From Acidobacteriaceae bacterium (GTDB lineage: Bacteria; Acidobacteriota; Terriglobia; Terriglobales; Acidobacteriaceae): 9,483 nucleotides of DNA. A program made the translations under genes and the position numbers. The stretch lies in NCBI GenBank assembly GCA_003156495.1, contig PMHC01000145.1, forward strand, positions 3,859 through 13,341, read 5' to 3'. The notes under the pieces were generated by a model. The model did not search any database and was not told the DNA's origin. It worked only from the letters and a program-made list of their open reading frames with translations. The stretch's first letter is position 1. The number at the start of each line of letters is the position of its first letter. Below, piece by piece: positions 1 to 5,725 of the stretch.

Positions 1-697
1 GCGAGCCGAAGACGCCGGAGGATTCGACGCCGCGAATCTCATTGACTTCGGGAGCCGTCACCGGCTGCTTGTAGGCGATTACGGCCAGAGTTTCCAGCGC
101 CGGCAGCGAGAGCTTGAGCGGCGGCTTGAGGCTTTTAACAAAGGCGCGCACAGCGTCGTGGAACTCGGCCTTGGTGGCCATGCGGTAGCCGCCGGCAATC
201 TCGCGCACCTCAATGCCGCGCGCGTCGGCGGCGTATTCGGCGATCAACTCGTCGAGCAATTGGCGAATCGTTGCGCGGGCTTCGCGCTCGCGCTGCCGCG
301 CCAGCCGCTTGGTCTCCGCTTCGTCGATAGCGGGCTCTTCGGCCTGCGCTTCGTCGTTTTCATGGGAAGCTTCGCCGTTTTCGGCGGCTTCTGTGCTTGA
401 ATTTTCACTCGCCGCCGCTTCCGCGCCGTCTTCGGCTGGGGGTTCTGGTACTTCGGCCGCGGGGGCCGCTTCACCGGCGTTTTCTTCGGTGTTGTTCTCA
501 CTCGCCTCGGCTTCGGGCTGCGCTTCGGAGATCTCCAGCGGCAAGGCCACTTCTTCGGCCTTGGCCGACTCGGATGCGGCTTGCTGCTCCGCTTTCCATT
601 CCAAAGCCTCGTCGGCGAAGAGCATAGACAACTGCGCCAGCGTCACCGGCTCTTCGGAGGCGTAGATTACCGCTTCTAACTTTGCTTTCAGGCTCAT
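1..697 (-). CDS. scpB: Segregation and condensation protein B (ScpB), 3' end cut by window edge
   Basis: ScpB is the winged-helix kleisin-associated subunit of the bacterial SMC-ScpAB condensin, which organises and segregates chromosomes on the nucleoid. The visible 232 codons start at the ATG whose complement is 695-697; an in-frame TGA lies three codons upstream, so no longer start is possible. No good Shine-Dalgarno is visible. Residues 1-29 (LKAKLEAVIYASEEPVTLAQL) match the family's first helix and turn. Residues about 144-232 match the family core: IRQLLDELIAEY, then GIEVREIAGGYRMATK, then LPALETLAVIAYKQPVTAPEVNEIRGVES. Between them, residues about 31-140 are an unusual acidic, Ala/Glu/Pro/Ser-rich insertion that most ScpB proteins lack. 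The remaining C-terminus lies left of the window. scpA, often found directly upstream of scpB, is not adjacent; the upstream neighbour is a divergent hydrolase. Family assignment is firm; the role of the insert is unknown. Confidence 0.93.
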   Translation of the reverse strand, partial: MSLKAKLEAVIYASEEPVTLAQLSMLFADEALEWKAEQQAASESAKAEEVALPLEISEAQPEAEASENNTEENAGEAAPAAEVPEPPAEDGAEAAASENSSTEAAENGEASHENDEAQAEEPAIDEAETKRLARQREREARATIRQLLDELIAEYAADARGIEVREIAGGYRMATKAEFHDAVRAFVKSLKPPLKLSLPALETLAVIAYKQPVTAPEVNEIRGVESSGVFGS

Positions 698-1002
698 GCT
701 TGTTCAGGCACCATTCTTTATGGTACCGGATGCGGCGAGGATTTCGCGCATTACCGAAGGACGATAGCCACTTTAAGATGCGGAAAAGAGCCTTCGGATT
801 GACCGACGGCGCGGATTGACGAGGAAAAGCGGTTAAAATTTGCGGCGGCCTAACGGGCGCGGCGAGGATTCTCCATTGCGATACACTAAACCGTTTAGCA
901 GGCGGAAAATTCTGCCGCAATGGTCGCGCGCGAGAAACGCGCCGAACCAGCTAAGCCCGCGCACGATGAAAGCCCGCGGCGAATGCCAGGAGTGATTATT
1001 TG
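698..1002. promoter_or_regulatory. Divergent intergenic region between scpB and the amidohydrolase
   Basis: This 305-bp gene-free stretch must carry the starts of both divergent genes unless distant transcripts read in. I see no convincing -35/-10 pair. It holds a 9-nt direct repeat, CGGATTGAC, at 795-803 and 812-820 (17 nt apart, about 1.6 helical turns), each copy containing a TTGAC core. It also holds a palindrome, CTAAAC-C-GTTTAG, at 886-898. AGGAG at 988-992 is the ribosome binding site of the hydrolase. Open frames crossing the stretch have no protein-like features. Confidence 0.35.
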
Positions 1003-2337
1003 ATGAGGATTGCTATATTCTTTCGCGCCCGCGCCGTGCGGGCAATATTTTTTGCCTTTGTTTTTTCCGCCTTCAGCGTTTGCGGCAGCGGTCAGCAGAG
1101 CTGCGATCTGCTGTTGCGCGGGGGACGGGTGATCGATCCGGCCAACAAGCTGGATGCGGTGCGCGACGTGGAGATCGGCGGCGGCAAGATACTGGCCGTG
1201 GCCGAGCATATTGATGGTGCGCGCTGCCTGCGTACGGTTGACGCCAGCGGGCTGGTCGTAACGCCGGGGCTGATCGACATGCACGTGCACGTCTACACGG
1301 GCACCGGCGAGCGCGACTCCTATGCCGGCGACAACAGCGTTTATCCCGACGGCTTCACCTTTCGCACGGGCGTCACCACGGTGGTTGACGCGGGTTGCTC
1401 GGGCTGGAAGAATTTTGCCGACTTCAAGCAGCGCATTATCGACCGCTCGCAGACGCGCGTGCTGGCGTTTTTGAATATTGTGGGCGCGGGAATGCGCGGC
1501 CCGGCCTACGAGCAGAACCCAGCCGAGATGGACGGCGCGAAGGCCGGCGAAGAGGCGCTGAAGTATCCCGGGCTGATTGTGGGCATTAAGACCGCGCACT
1601 ATGCGGGGCCCGAATGGACGGCCGTCGATCAGGCGGTGAAGGCCGGCACGATTGCGCAGATTCCGGTGATGGTGGACTTTGGCACCTTTCGGCCGGAGCG
1701 GCCTTACCAGCAACTGGTGCTTGAAAAGCTGCGCCCTGGCGACATTTCCACGCACATGTATTTGAGCTGGGTGCCGATTTTCGACGCGCAGGGCAAGGTG
1801 CTGCCCTATCTTTCTGAAGCGCGCAAACGCGGCGTGATCTTTGACGTGGGCCACGGCGGCGGCAGCTTCTTATTCCGGCAAGCGGTGCCGGCCGTCGAAC
1901 AGGGATGGATTCCCGATTCGATTTCGACCGATCTGCACATTACCAGCATGAACAGCGGGATGAAGGACATGCTCAACGTGATGTCGAAATTTTTGAATAT
2001 GGGCATTCCGCTCGACGAAGTGATCCGCATGTCGACTTCGAATCCGGCGCGCGAGATTCGGCGCACCGATTTGGGGACGTTCTCTGTGGGTAGCGAGGCC
2101 GATGTGGCCGTGCTGGACGTCGAGCAGGGGCACTTCGGTTATGTGGATACCTTTGGCGCGCGCATGGACGGTACGCAAAAGCTGACTTGCGAGCTGACCG
2201 TGCGCGGAGGCAAAGTCGTGTGGGATTTGAACGGCCGTACGCGCGACGACTGGCGCAAGTTGGGCGAATACCGCTCGCAAGGCTCGCCGCGCTGGGATGG
2301 AACGATCAGCGCCGACGTGGTGAAGCGCACGCACTAG
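1003..2337 (+). CDS. Exported amidohydrolase/deacetylase-family metallohydrolase
   Basis: This is a 444-aa member of the amidohydrolase superfamily (dihydroorotase / D-aminoacylase / COG3964-like deacetylase branch), which hydrolyses C-N or ester bonds with one or two metals in a TIM barrel. ATG 1003 is preferred, 10 nt after AGGAG; TTG at 1000 (7 nt) is possible. Residues about 1-30 are a basic then hydrophobic signal peptide or membrane anchor, suggesting export. An N-terminal beta-sandwich strand (CDLLLRGGRVIDP) follows. Metal-ligand motifs are HVH at H94/H96, a likely bridging lysine K196 in GIKTAH, histidines H251 (STHMY) and H284 (VGHGGG), and the catalytic-type aspartate D310 in SISTDLH. 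A C-terminal sandwich (GSEADVAVLDVEQG, then ELTVRGGKVVWD) closes the fold. Length is normal for the family. The gene stands alone, divergent from scpB and convergent with the phosphate transporter. The substrate cannot be read from sequence; an N-acyl amino acid, cyclic amide or acyl ester are all possible. Confidence 0.88.
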   Translation: MRIAIFFRARAVRAIFFAFVFSAFSVCGSGQQSCDLLLRGGRVIDPANKLDAVRDVEIGGGKILAVAEHIDGARCLRTVDASGLVVTPGLIDMHVHVYTGTGERDSYAGDNSVYPDGFTFRTGVTTVVDAGCSGWKNFADFKQRIIDRSQTRVLAFLNIVGAGMRGPAYEQNPAEMDGAKAGEEALKYPGLIVGIKTAHYAGPEWTAVDQAVKAGTIAQIPVMVDFGTFRPERPYQQLVLEKLRPGDISTHMYLSWVPIFDAQGKVLPYLSEARKRGVIFDVGHGGGSFLFRQAVPAVEQGWIPDSISTDLHITSMNSGMKDMLNVMSKFLNMGIPLDEVIRMSTSNPAREIRRTDLGTFSVGSEADVAVLDVEQGHFGYVDTFGARMDGTQKLTCELTVRGGKVVWDLNGRTRDDWRKLGEYRSQGSPRWDGTISADVVKRTH

Positions 2338-2369
2338 GGGCTGTGACCGGAGGGTTTCGAGCCTTACCC

Positions 2370-2394
2370 AGCTTTCAGCTTCTAGCTTCTAGCT
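2370..2394. repeat. Heptamer tandem repeat (AGCTTYT, about 3.5 units)
   Basis: Period-7 units AGCTTTC, AGCTTCT, AGCTTCT and a final AGCT lie just after the hydrolase stop codon, in the spacer between convergent genes. It is a short sequence repeat with no visible coding or terminator role. Confidence 0.6.
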
Positions 2395-2475
2395 CGATGC
2401 TTAGAGCGCGGCGCTTGCTGATTGAACGACGGCTCGTAGCGTGACCGGGTTATTTCGACTCTTCGCGTTGTGGTT

Positions 2476-2507
2476 CCCCGGTCTCAAAATCGAGACCGGG
2501 GGCACCC
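2476..2507 (+). repeat. Intergenic hairpin element, copy A
   Basis: A perfect 10-bp inverted repeat, CCCCGGTCTC / GAGACCGGGG, encloses the 6-nt loop AAAATC and is followed by the tail GCACCC. No T-tract follows on either strand, so it is not a canonical intrinsic terminator, although its place between convergent stop codons (2337 and 2556) would suit a transcript end. The same loop/stem core and tail recur at 8552-8583, and a related tail at 5653-5661. Confidence 0.7.
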
Positions 2508-2555
2508 TCGATGGCAGGAATTTAAGCGGCCAGCGGCTTGGGGAAAACTGCCGGG

Positions 2556-4190
2556 TTAGCTGGCCATCGCGTGGAAGAGGCAGTAGAGCAGGCCGGAAAG
2601 CAGCGCGGCGGCCGGCAGCGTGAGCACCCATCCGGCGGCGATGTTGCGCACGGTAGAGAGGCGCAGGCCGCTGCCGCTGGCGGCCATGGTGCCGGCGACG
2701 CCGGAGCTCAAGATGTGCGTGGTCGAGACCGGCAGGCTCCAGGTATCGGCGGCGAAGATCGTCGCCATGGTGACCAGGCCGGCGCTGGCGCCCTGCGCGT
2801 AGGTCATCTGCTCCTTGCCGATTTTTTCGCCTACCGTGACCACGATGCGCTTCCAGCCGACCATTGTGCCCAGCCCCAGGGCCAGCGCCACGGCGACTTT
2901 TACCCAGTCGGGAATGAATTTGGTGGCCTTGTCGAGCCGGGCTTGATAATTTTTCAGATCGTTGCGCTCGGCGGCGGTAAAGGCCGCGCTGTGCGCCGGG
3001 TCCATGACGCGCAGCGCGCGGCCGGTCAGATACATATCGTTGCGAATGACTGTCTGCTGCGGACCGGGAATCGTGCGGAAAGAAGCGTAGGAAGAAACTT
3101 CGCGGTTCAACTGATCGACCAACTGGCTCAAGGCCGTGAGCGTCTCCGGCTTCATCTGCTTGGTTTCGACGTAGTTGGCGACGGCGGTGCGCGGATCGGC
3201 GGCCGGAGTGCTGACGGGCGCGGTGGCCGCTACATGATGATCGAGAATATGTCCGGCCTGCGCCGAGGCGGCAATGAAGCTCTGGATTTCAGTCGCGGTG
3301 GCGTTGTGGTTGAGCGCGTAGGCGGTGGGTACCGTGCCGATGAGGATCAGCATGATGAGTCCCATGCCCTTTTGGCCGTCGTTCGAGCCGTGGAAGAAGC
3401 TGACGCCGGTGCAGGTTCCCACCAGCAGGGCGCGGATCGGCAGCGGTGGCGGCTGGTCGCCTTCGGGGGCTTTATAGAGGGCGGGACAGGTGAAGATTTT
3501 TTTCGAGATCAGGATCAGCGCGCCGGCGAGCACAAAGCCCAGCACAGGCGAGATCAACAGCGCTTCCAAGACTTTAAGTACCTGGCTCCAGTCCAGCCCC
3601 GAGGCACTGCCGTGTGCGTTCATCAACTGGCTGGCGAGACCGACGCCGATGATGGAGCCGACCATGGTGTGCGAGCTGGAGGCAGGCAAGCCCAGCCACC
3701 AGGTTCCGAGATTCCAGAGAATGGCGGCGAGCAGCAGGGCGAAGACCATGGCGAAGCCTGCGCCGGAGCTGACCTTGAGGATGAGCTCGACGGGCAACAG
3801 CGTGATGACGGCGAAGGCCACCGTGCCGGAGGAGACCAGCACGCCGGCCAGATTACACAATCCCGATAAAACGACGGCGATATTGGGCGGCAGTGAGTTG
3901 GTGTAGATGACGGTGGCGACGGCATTGGCCGTGTCGTGGAAGCCGTTGACGAACTCGAAGCTGAGAGCGATTAAAAGCGCCAGCCCAAGCAGCAGCAGGG
4001 GCCAGATGCTGGGAATCGCAGCATGGCCGAGATCTTCAGTGACGTGCACGCCGATGTAGCCGAGGCCGATGGCCACCACTACCCCGAAGATCCACATTCC
4101 CAGCGGGCTGGAATGGCTTCCGGTTCTGCGTTTGGCGGCGCTGGCCGTGGGCGCAGGAAGAGTTTGGACTGCCGTAGCTAGATCGGCCAT
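2556..4190 (-). CDS. PiT-family inorganic phosphate transporter
   Basis: This is a 544-aa inner-membrane low-affinity phosphate permease of the PiT (Pit / PHO4) family, which usually takes up metal-phosphate with a cation. ATG at 4188-4190 is preferred because GGAG lies 7 nt upstream; an ATG 19 codons earlier lacks this. The two inverted family signatures are present: GFHDTANA at 83-90 and FFHGSNDGQKGMG at 265-277. The paired internal repeats GLPASSSHTMVGSIIG (167-182) and SLPVSTTHILSSGVAG (485-500) are present too. About ten to twelve hydrophobic helices are visible. The N-terminus (1-30) is polar and Ala/Pro-rich. A long hydrophilic loop, about residues 293-428, separates the halves, as in other large PiT proteins. 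The gene ends convergently with the amidohydrolase and diverges from the sigma factor. No PhoU-like (DUF47) partner gene lies next to it. A sulfate permease, a related Pit-like type, is less likely. Confidence 0.95.
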   Translation of the reverse strand: MADLATAVQTLPAPTASAAKRRTGSHSSPLGMWIFGVVVAIGLGYIGVHVTEDLGHAAIPSIWPLLLLGLALLIALSFEFVNGFHDTANAVATVIYTNSLPPNIAVVLSGLCNLAGVLVSSGTVAFAVITLLPVELILKVSSGAGFAMVFALLLAAILWNLGTWWLGLPASSSHTMVGSIIGVGLASQLMNAHGSASGLDWSQVLKVLEALLISPVLGFVLAGALILISKKIFTCPALYKAPEGDQPPPLPIRALLVGTCTGVSFFHGSNDGQKGMGLIMLILIGTVPTAYALNHNATATEIQSFIAASAQAGHILDHHVAATAPVSTPAADPRTAVANYVETKQMKPETLTALSQLVDQLNREVSSYASFRTIPGPQQTVIRNDMYLTGRALRVMDPAHSAAFTAAERNDLKNYQARLDKATKFIPDWVKVAVALALGLGTMVGWKRIVVTVGEKIGKEQMTYAQGASAGLVTMATIFAADTWSLPVSTTHILSSGVAGTMAASGSGLRLSTVRNIAAGWVLTLPAAALLSGLLYCLFHAMAS

Positions 4191-4314
4191 TAGAAATCTC
4201 CGCGGCGGCGGAATGTGCTCCGCGTACGCCCGGACCTCCGGTGGCAAAAATCTGCGACAGCATTACTTTTGAAAGGGAATAGAGATCGATTGTGGCGGGA
4301 GAGAAACGATCCGG

Positions 4315-4343
4315 AGAATAAAACGGCCATAAAACCTCAACAA
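4315..4343 (-). promoter_or_regulatory. Candidate sigma-70-type promoter for the PiT gene
   Basis: On the minus strand TTGTTG (complement of 4338-4343) and TATTCT (complement of 4315-4320) are separated by exactly 17 nt. They match the consensus boxes at 3 of 6 and 4 of 6 positions, so the call is weak. They lie about 125-155 nt upstream of the PiT start. The -35 box lies within one arm of the inverted repeat at 4339-4365, so a protein bound there could control access. Confidence 0.25.
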
Positions 4344-4380
4344 TCGTAAAAATTTCACGATTGTTTACCCGGCGTTGAGG
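4335..4380. promoter_or_regulatory. Inverted repeat with two alternative 3' arms upstream of PiT
   Basis: AACAATCGT (4339-4347) pairs perfectly with ACGATTGTT (4357-4365) around a 9-nt A/T-rich loop. In addition CCTCAAC (4335-4341) pairs perfectly with GTTGAGG (4374-4380). The two pairings share the bases AAC at 4339-4341, so they exclude each other there. The element overlaps the PiT -35 candidate. An operator is the simplest reading; an RNA switch would need a longer transcript than the candidate promoter gives. Confidence 0.4.
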
Positions 4381-4383
4381 AAA

Positions 4384-4400
4384 CTGTGACCGGGTTACAG
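4384..4400. promoter_or_regulatory. Imperfect palindrome, operator-like
   Basis: CTGTGACC-G-GGTTACAG is a 17-nt dyad whose 8-nt arms match at seven positions, the eighth being G opposite T. It lies in the divergent spacer just beyond the inverted repeat at 4335-4380. Its size and symmetry fit a dimeric regulator site, but no regulator can be named. Confidence 0.25.
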
Positions 4401-4412
4401 TAAAGTTTAAAC

Positions 4413-4444
4413 CCGCCTTCAGGATTTGATGTGGAAGAAGGCGG
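4413..4444. repeat. 8-bp inverted repeat with 16-nt loop
   Basis: CCGCCTTC (4413-4420) and GAAGGCGG (4437-4444) are exact reverse complements. There is no T-tract and no nearby stop codon, so it is not a terminator for either flanking gene. Confidence 0.4.
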
Positions 4445-4595
4445 TTGCTGGCTTTTGCTTGAGGCCGCCAAACAAACCTTATCGATTGCGCATCGTAAAG
4501 ATAAAAAACGGCTTATATCTTTTGTAAAAGCGGCTTCTTGCGCCTTGTAACAGTGTGCGCGACCCTCTTGACACCCGAATGAAGAAACTGCGTGG

Positions 4596-4709
4596 CCGGG
4601 GCTGAAGCCCGCGTTAATTTTGCTGGCTTTACGCGGGGGACAAATCCCCCGCCTCCCTCCGTTGCGAGTTTTTCGCTCGTCGCGGCGAGTAAAGCCGCAG
4701 CCTTACTCG
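4596..4709. repeat. Cluster of GC-rich hairpins upstream of the sigma gene
   Basis: Three dyads follow each other. GGGCT-GA-AGCCC lies at 4599-4610. GCGGGGGA-CAAA-TCCCCCGC (perfect 8-bp stem) lies at 4633-4652. CGAGTAA / TTACTCG lies at 4686-4692 and 4703-4709. The wording of the first two (ggggctgaagccc, gcgggggacaaatcccccgcc) resembles short dispersed palindromes I associate with Acidobacteria spacers. That is recollection, not a database result. Confidence 0.45.
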
Positions 4710-4781
4710 GCTTCGTGTAACCTTTTTGCCGAAGGCCGCGTAAAAGGTCAATAGACGGGGAAGGGCAGAAAGGGAAAGGCG

Positions 4782-5327
4782 ATGCCGGAGCCGGAAGAGA
4801 ATCTGATCGAGCGTTTCCGGCAGGGCGATCTGGAGGCCTTCGAGGGGCTTTTTCGCCAGCATCAACGGAGCGTTTTCGGCTGGATTTTTCGCATTGTGCG
4901 CAACGCCTCGGCGGCCGAAGATCTGACGGTCGAAAGTTTTTGGAGGATTTATCAGGCGCGCGTTCGCTTCGATCCGGTTCGGCCCTTTGAGCCATGGGCG
5001 CGCCGCGTTGCTACCCGCGCGGCGATTGACTGGCTCCGCAGGCAGCGGCCGGAGGTCGAGCTTTCCGCGCAACTGGTTGCCGTTTTGCCCGCAGCGCCGA
5101 CGGGCGACCCCGGAGTGGCCGCCGAGATTCGCGCCAAAACCGCGCAGGCCTTTGCCCGACTGCCGCCACGGCTGCGCGTCGCCGCGCTGCTATCTGTTGT
5201 TGAAGGGCAGCCGCACAAAGAGGTGGCGGCGGCTTTAGGCATTACCGTGATGGCCGCCAAACTGCGCGTTTTTCGCGCCTTACGCCTATTGAGAAAGGAC
5301 CTGGAAGCTCAGGGAATGAAACCATGA
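4782..5327 (+). CDS. ECF-type RNA polymerase sigma factor
   Basis: This 181-aa protein has the two-domain layout of extracytoplasmic-function sigma factors, which direct RNA polymerase to stress- or envelope-related promoters. The sigma-2 region covers about residues 8-90: LIERFRQGDLEAFEGLFRQHQ, AAEDLTVESFWRIYQ for core binding and -10 melting, and ATRAAIDWLRRQR. A short linker of about 30 residues follows. The sigma-4 region covers about 118-172, with FARLPPRLRVAALLSVVEGQPHKEVAAALGIT and a helix-turn-helix ending KLRVFRALRLLRKDL, for -35 recognition. Length is typical. AGGG lies 7 nt before the ATG. The stop codon overlaps the next start as ATGA (5324-5327), which implies translational coupling to the 80-aa membrane protein, the best candidate for a partner or anti-sigma factor. 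Target promoters are unknown. Confidence 0.92.
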   Translation: MPEPEENLIERFRQGDLEAFEGLFRQHQRSVFGWIFRIVRNASAAEDLTVESFWRIYQARVRFDPVRPFEPWARRVATRAAIDWLRRQRPEVELSAQLVAVLPAAPTGDPGVAAEIRAKTAQAFARLPPRLRVAALLSVVEGQPHKEVAAALGITVMAAKLRVFRALRLLRKDLEAQGMKP

Positions 5328-5566
5328 ATCGCCACGAACAAGAACGCATTGCGGAAGTTTTGCGGCAAGCGCTGCCGCCGGTTGACGTTAACGCCGCGCC
5401 GGATCGCGACCTGTGGCCCGAGATGCTGCGCCGGCTTGACGAACCCGCACCGCTCGCTTTCGGGTTGCTCAACCGGCCGTGGTTCGACTGGGCGCTGCTG
5501 GCCGCGCTGGCCGGATTCGCCGCCGCATTTCCGTCTTCGATTCCGACCTTTCTCTACTATTTGTGA
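5324..5566 (+). CDS. Small single-pass membrane protein, possible anti-sigma partner
   Basis: This 80-aa protein overlaps the sigma gene by 4 nt, and AGGGA (5311-5315) lies 8 nt before its ATG. The first 50 residues are charged and amphipathic (HEQERIAEVLRQALPPV, then PDRDLWPEMLRRLDEP) and would be cytoplasmic. Residues about 53-77 form one transmembrane helix, and almost nothing follows it. This fits a minimal membrane-tethered sigma-binding protein, but the HxxxCxxC zinc motif of common anti-sigma factors is absent and there is no periplasmic sensor domain. The anti-sigma role is therefore inferred from position only. The gene is real on the evidence of overlap, ribosome binding site and membrane helix; I do not recognise a named family. 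Confidence 0.75.
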   Translation: MNRHEQERIAEVLRQALPPVDVNAAPDRDLWPEMLRRLDEPAPLAFGLLNRPWFDWALLAALAGFAAAFPSSIPTFLYYL

Positions 5567-5612
5567 ACGAGAGATTTTTCATGATGGGAGTATCGGAGTA
5601 TTGATCGACTTC

Positions 5613-5661
5613 ACCCCACCCTAGCCGCAAAAAACAAGAGCGCGGCTAGAATGGGGTACCC
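5613..5661 (+). repeat. Intergenic hairpin element, copy B
   Basis: An outer stem ACCCCA / TGGGGT (5613-5618 and 5652-5657) and an inner stem CTAGCCGC / GCGGCTAG (5621-5628 and 5642-5649) are separated by a CC/AA internal mismatch and close a 13-nt A-rich loop. The tail reads GGGGTACCC (5653-5661), close to the GGGGCACCC tail of copies A and C. It lies between the 80-aa and 148-aa genes and could limit read-through or stabilise the mRNA. No T-tract follows. Confidence 0.65.
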
Positions 5662-5725
5662 AAATTTTTACGACTCCGGCAACAAGCTGAGGGCTGACAA
5701 CTGCCTTTCAAAAAGGAGGCCAACA

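Larger units (their letters stand above)
4191..4781. other. 591-bp gene-free divergent interval between PiT and the sigma factor
   Basis: No convincing coding frame is seen; open frames here read as Arg/Pro/Ala-rich antisense products. The PiT-proximal half (about 4260-4550) is AT-richer and holds a weak minus-strand promoter candidate and overlapping inverted repeats. The sigma-proximal half (about 4590-4740) is packed with GC-rich inverted repeats. A perfect TTGACA occurs at 4568-4573 on the plus strand, but no -10 box follows at 16-18 nt. The sigma gene has AGGG at 4771-4774, 7 nt before its ATG. Confidence 0.6.

Noticed and set aside
498..920. 140-codon minus-strand frame overlapping the scpB start
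   Set aside because: Its C-terminal half is a frame-shifted, Arg-rich reading of scpB, and the spacer part shows no ScpA or other family features.
895..1854. 319-codon minus-strand open frame opposite the amidohydrolase
   Set aside because: It has no recognisable domain and lies antisense to a well-supported metallohydrolase.
2538..3869. 443-codon plus-strand open frame opposite the PiT gene
   Set aside because: Its product is Gly/Arg/His/Gln-rich without domain features; the minus strand encodes a clear PiT transporter with both signatures. It is a GC-driven antisense shadow.
2441..4397. 12-nt identity GTGACCGGGTTA at 2441-2452 and 4386-4397, on either side of PiT
   Set aside because: A window of this size is expected to contain a few 12-mer matches by chance, and the first copy lacks the dyad context of the second.
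4568..4573. Perfect TTGACA before the sigma gene
   Set aside because: No acceptable -10 box follows at 16-18 nt, and it lies upstream of strong hairpins; not called a promoter.
4513..5072. Two minus-strand open frames (160 and 147 codons) across the sigma gene start
   Set aside because: Arg/Pro/Ala-rich products, antisense to the ECF sigma gene and crossing hairpin-rich spacer.
5651..5725. 25-codon N-terminal extension of the four-helix membrane protein
   Set aside because: It begins inside the hairpin element, lacks a ribosome binding site and is unlike a membrane-protein start; a perfect AGGAGG marks the ATG at 5726.
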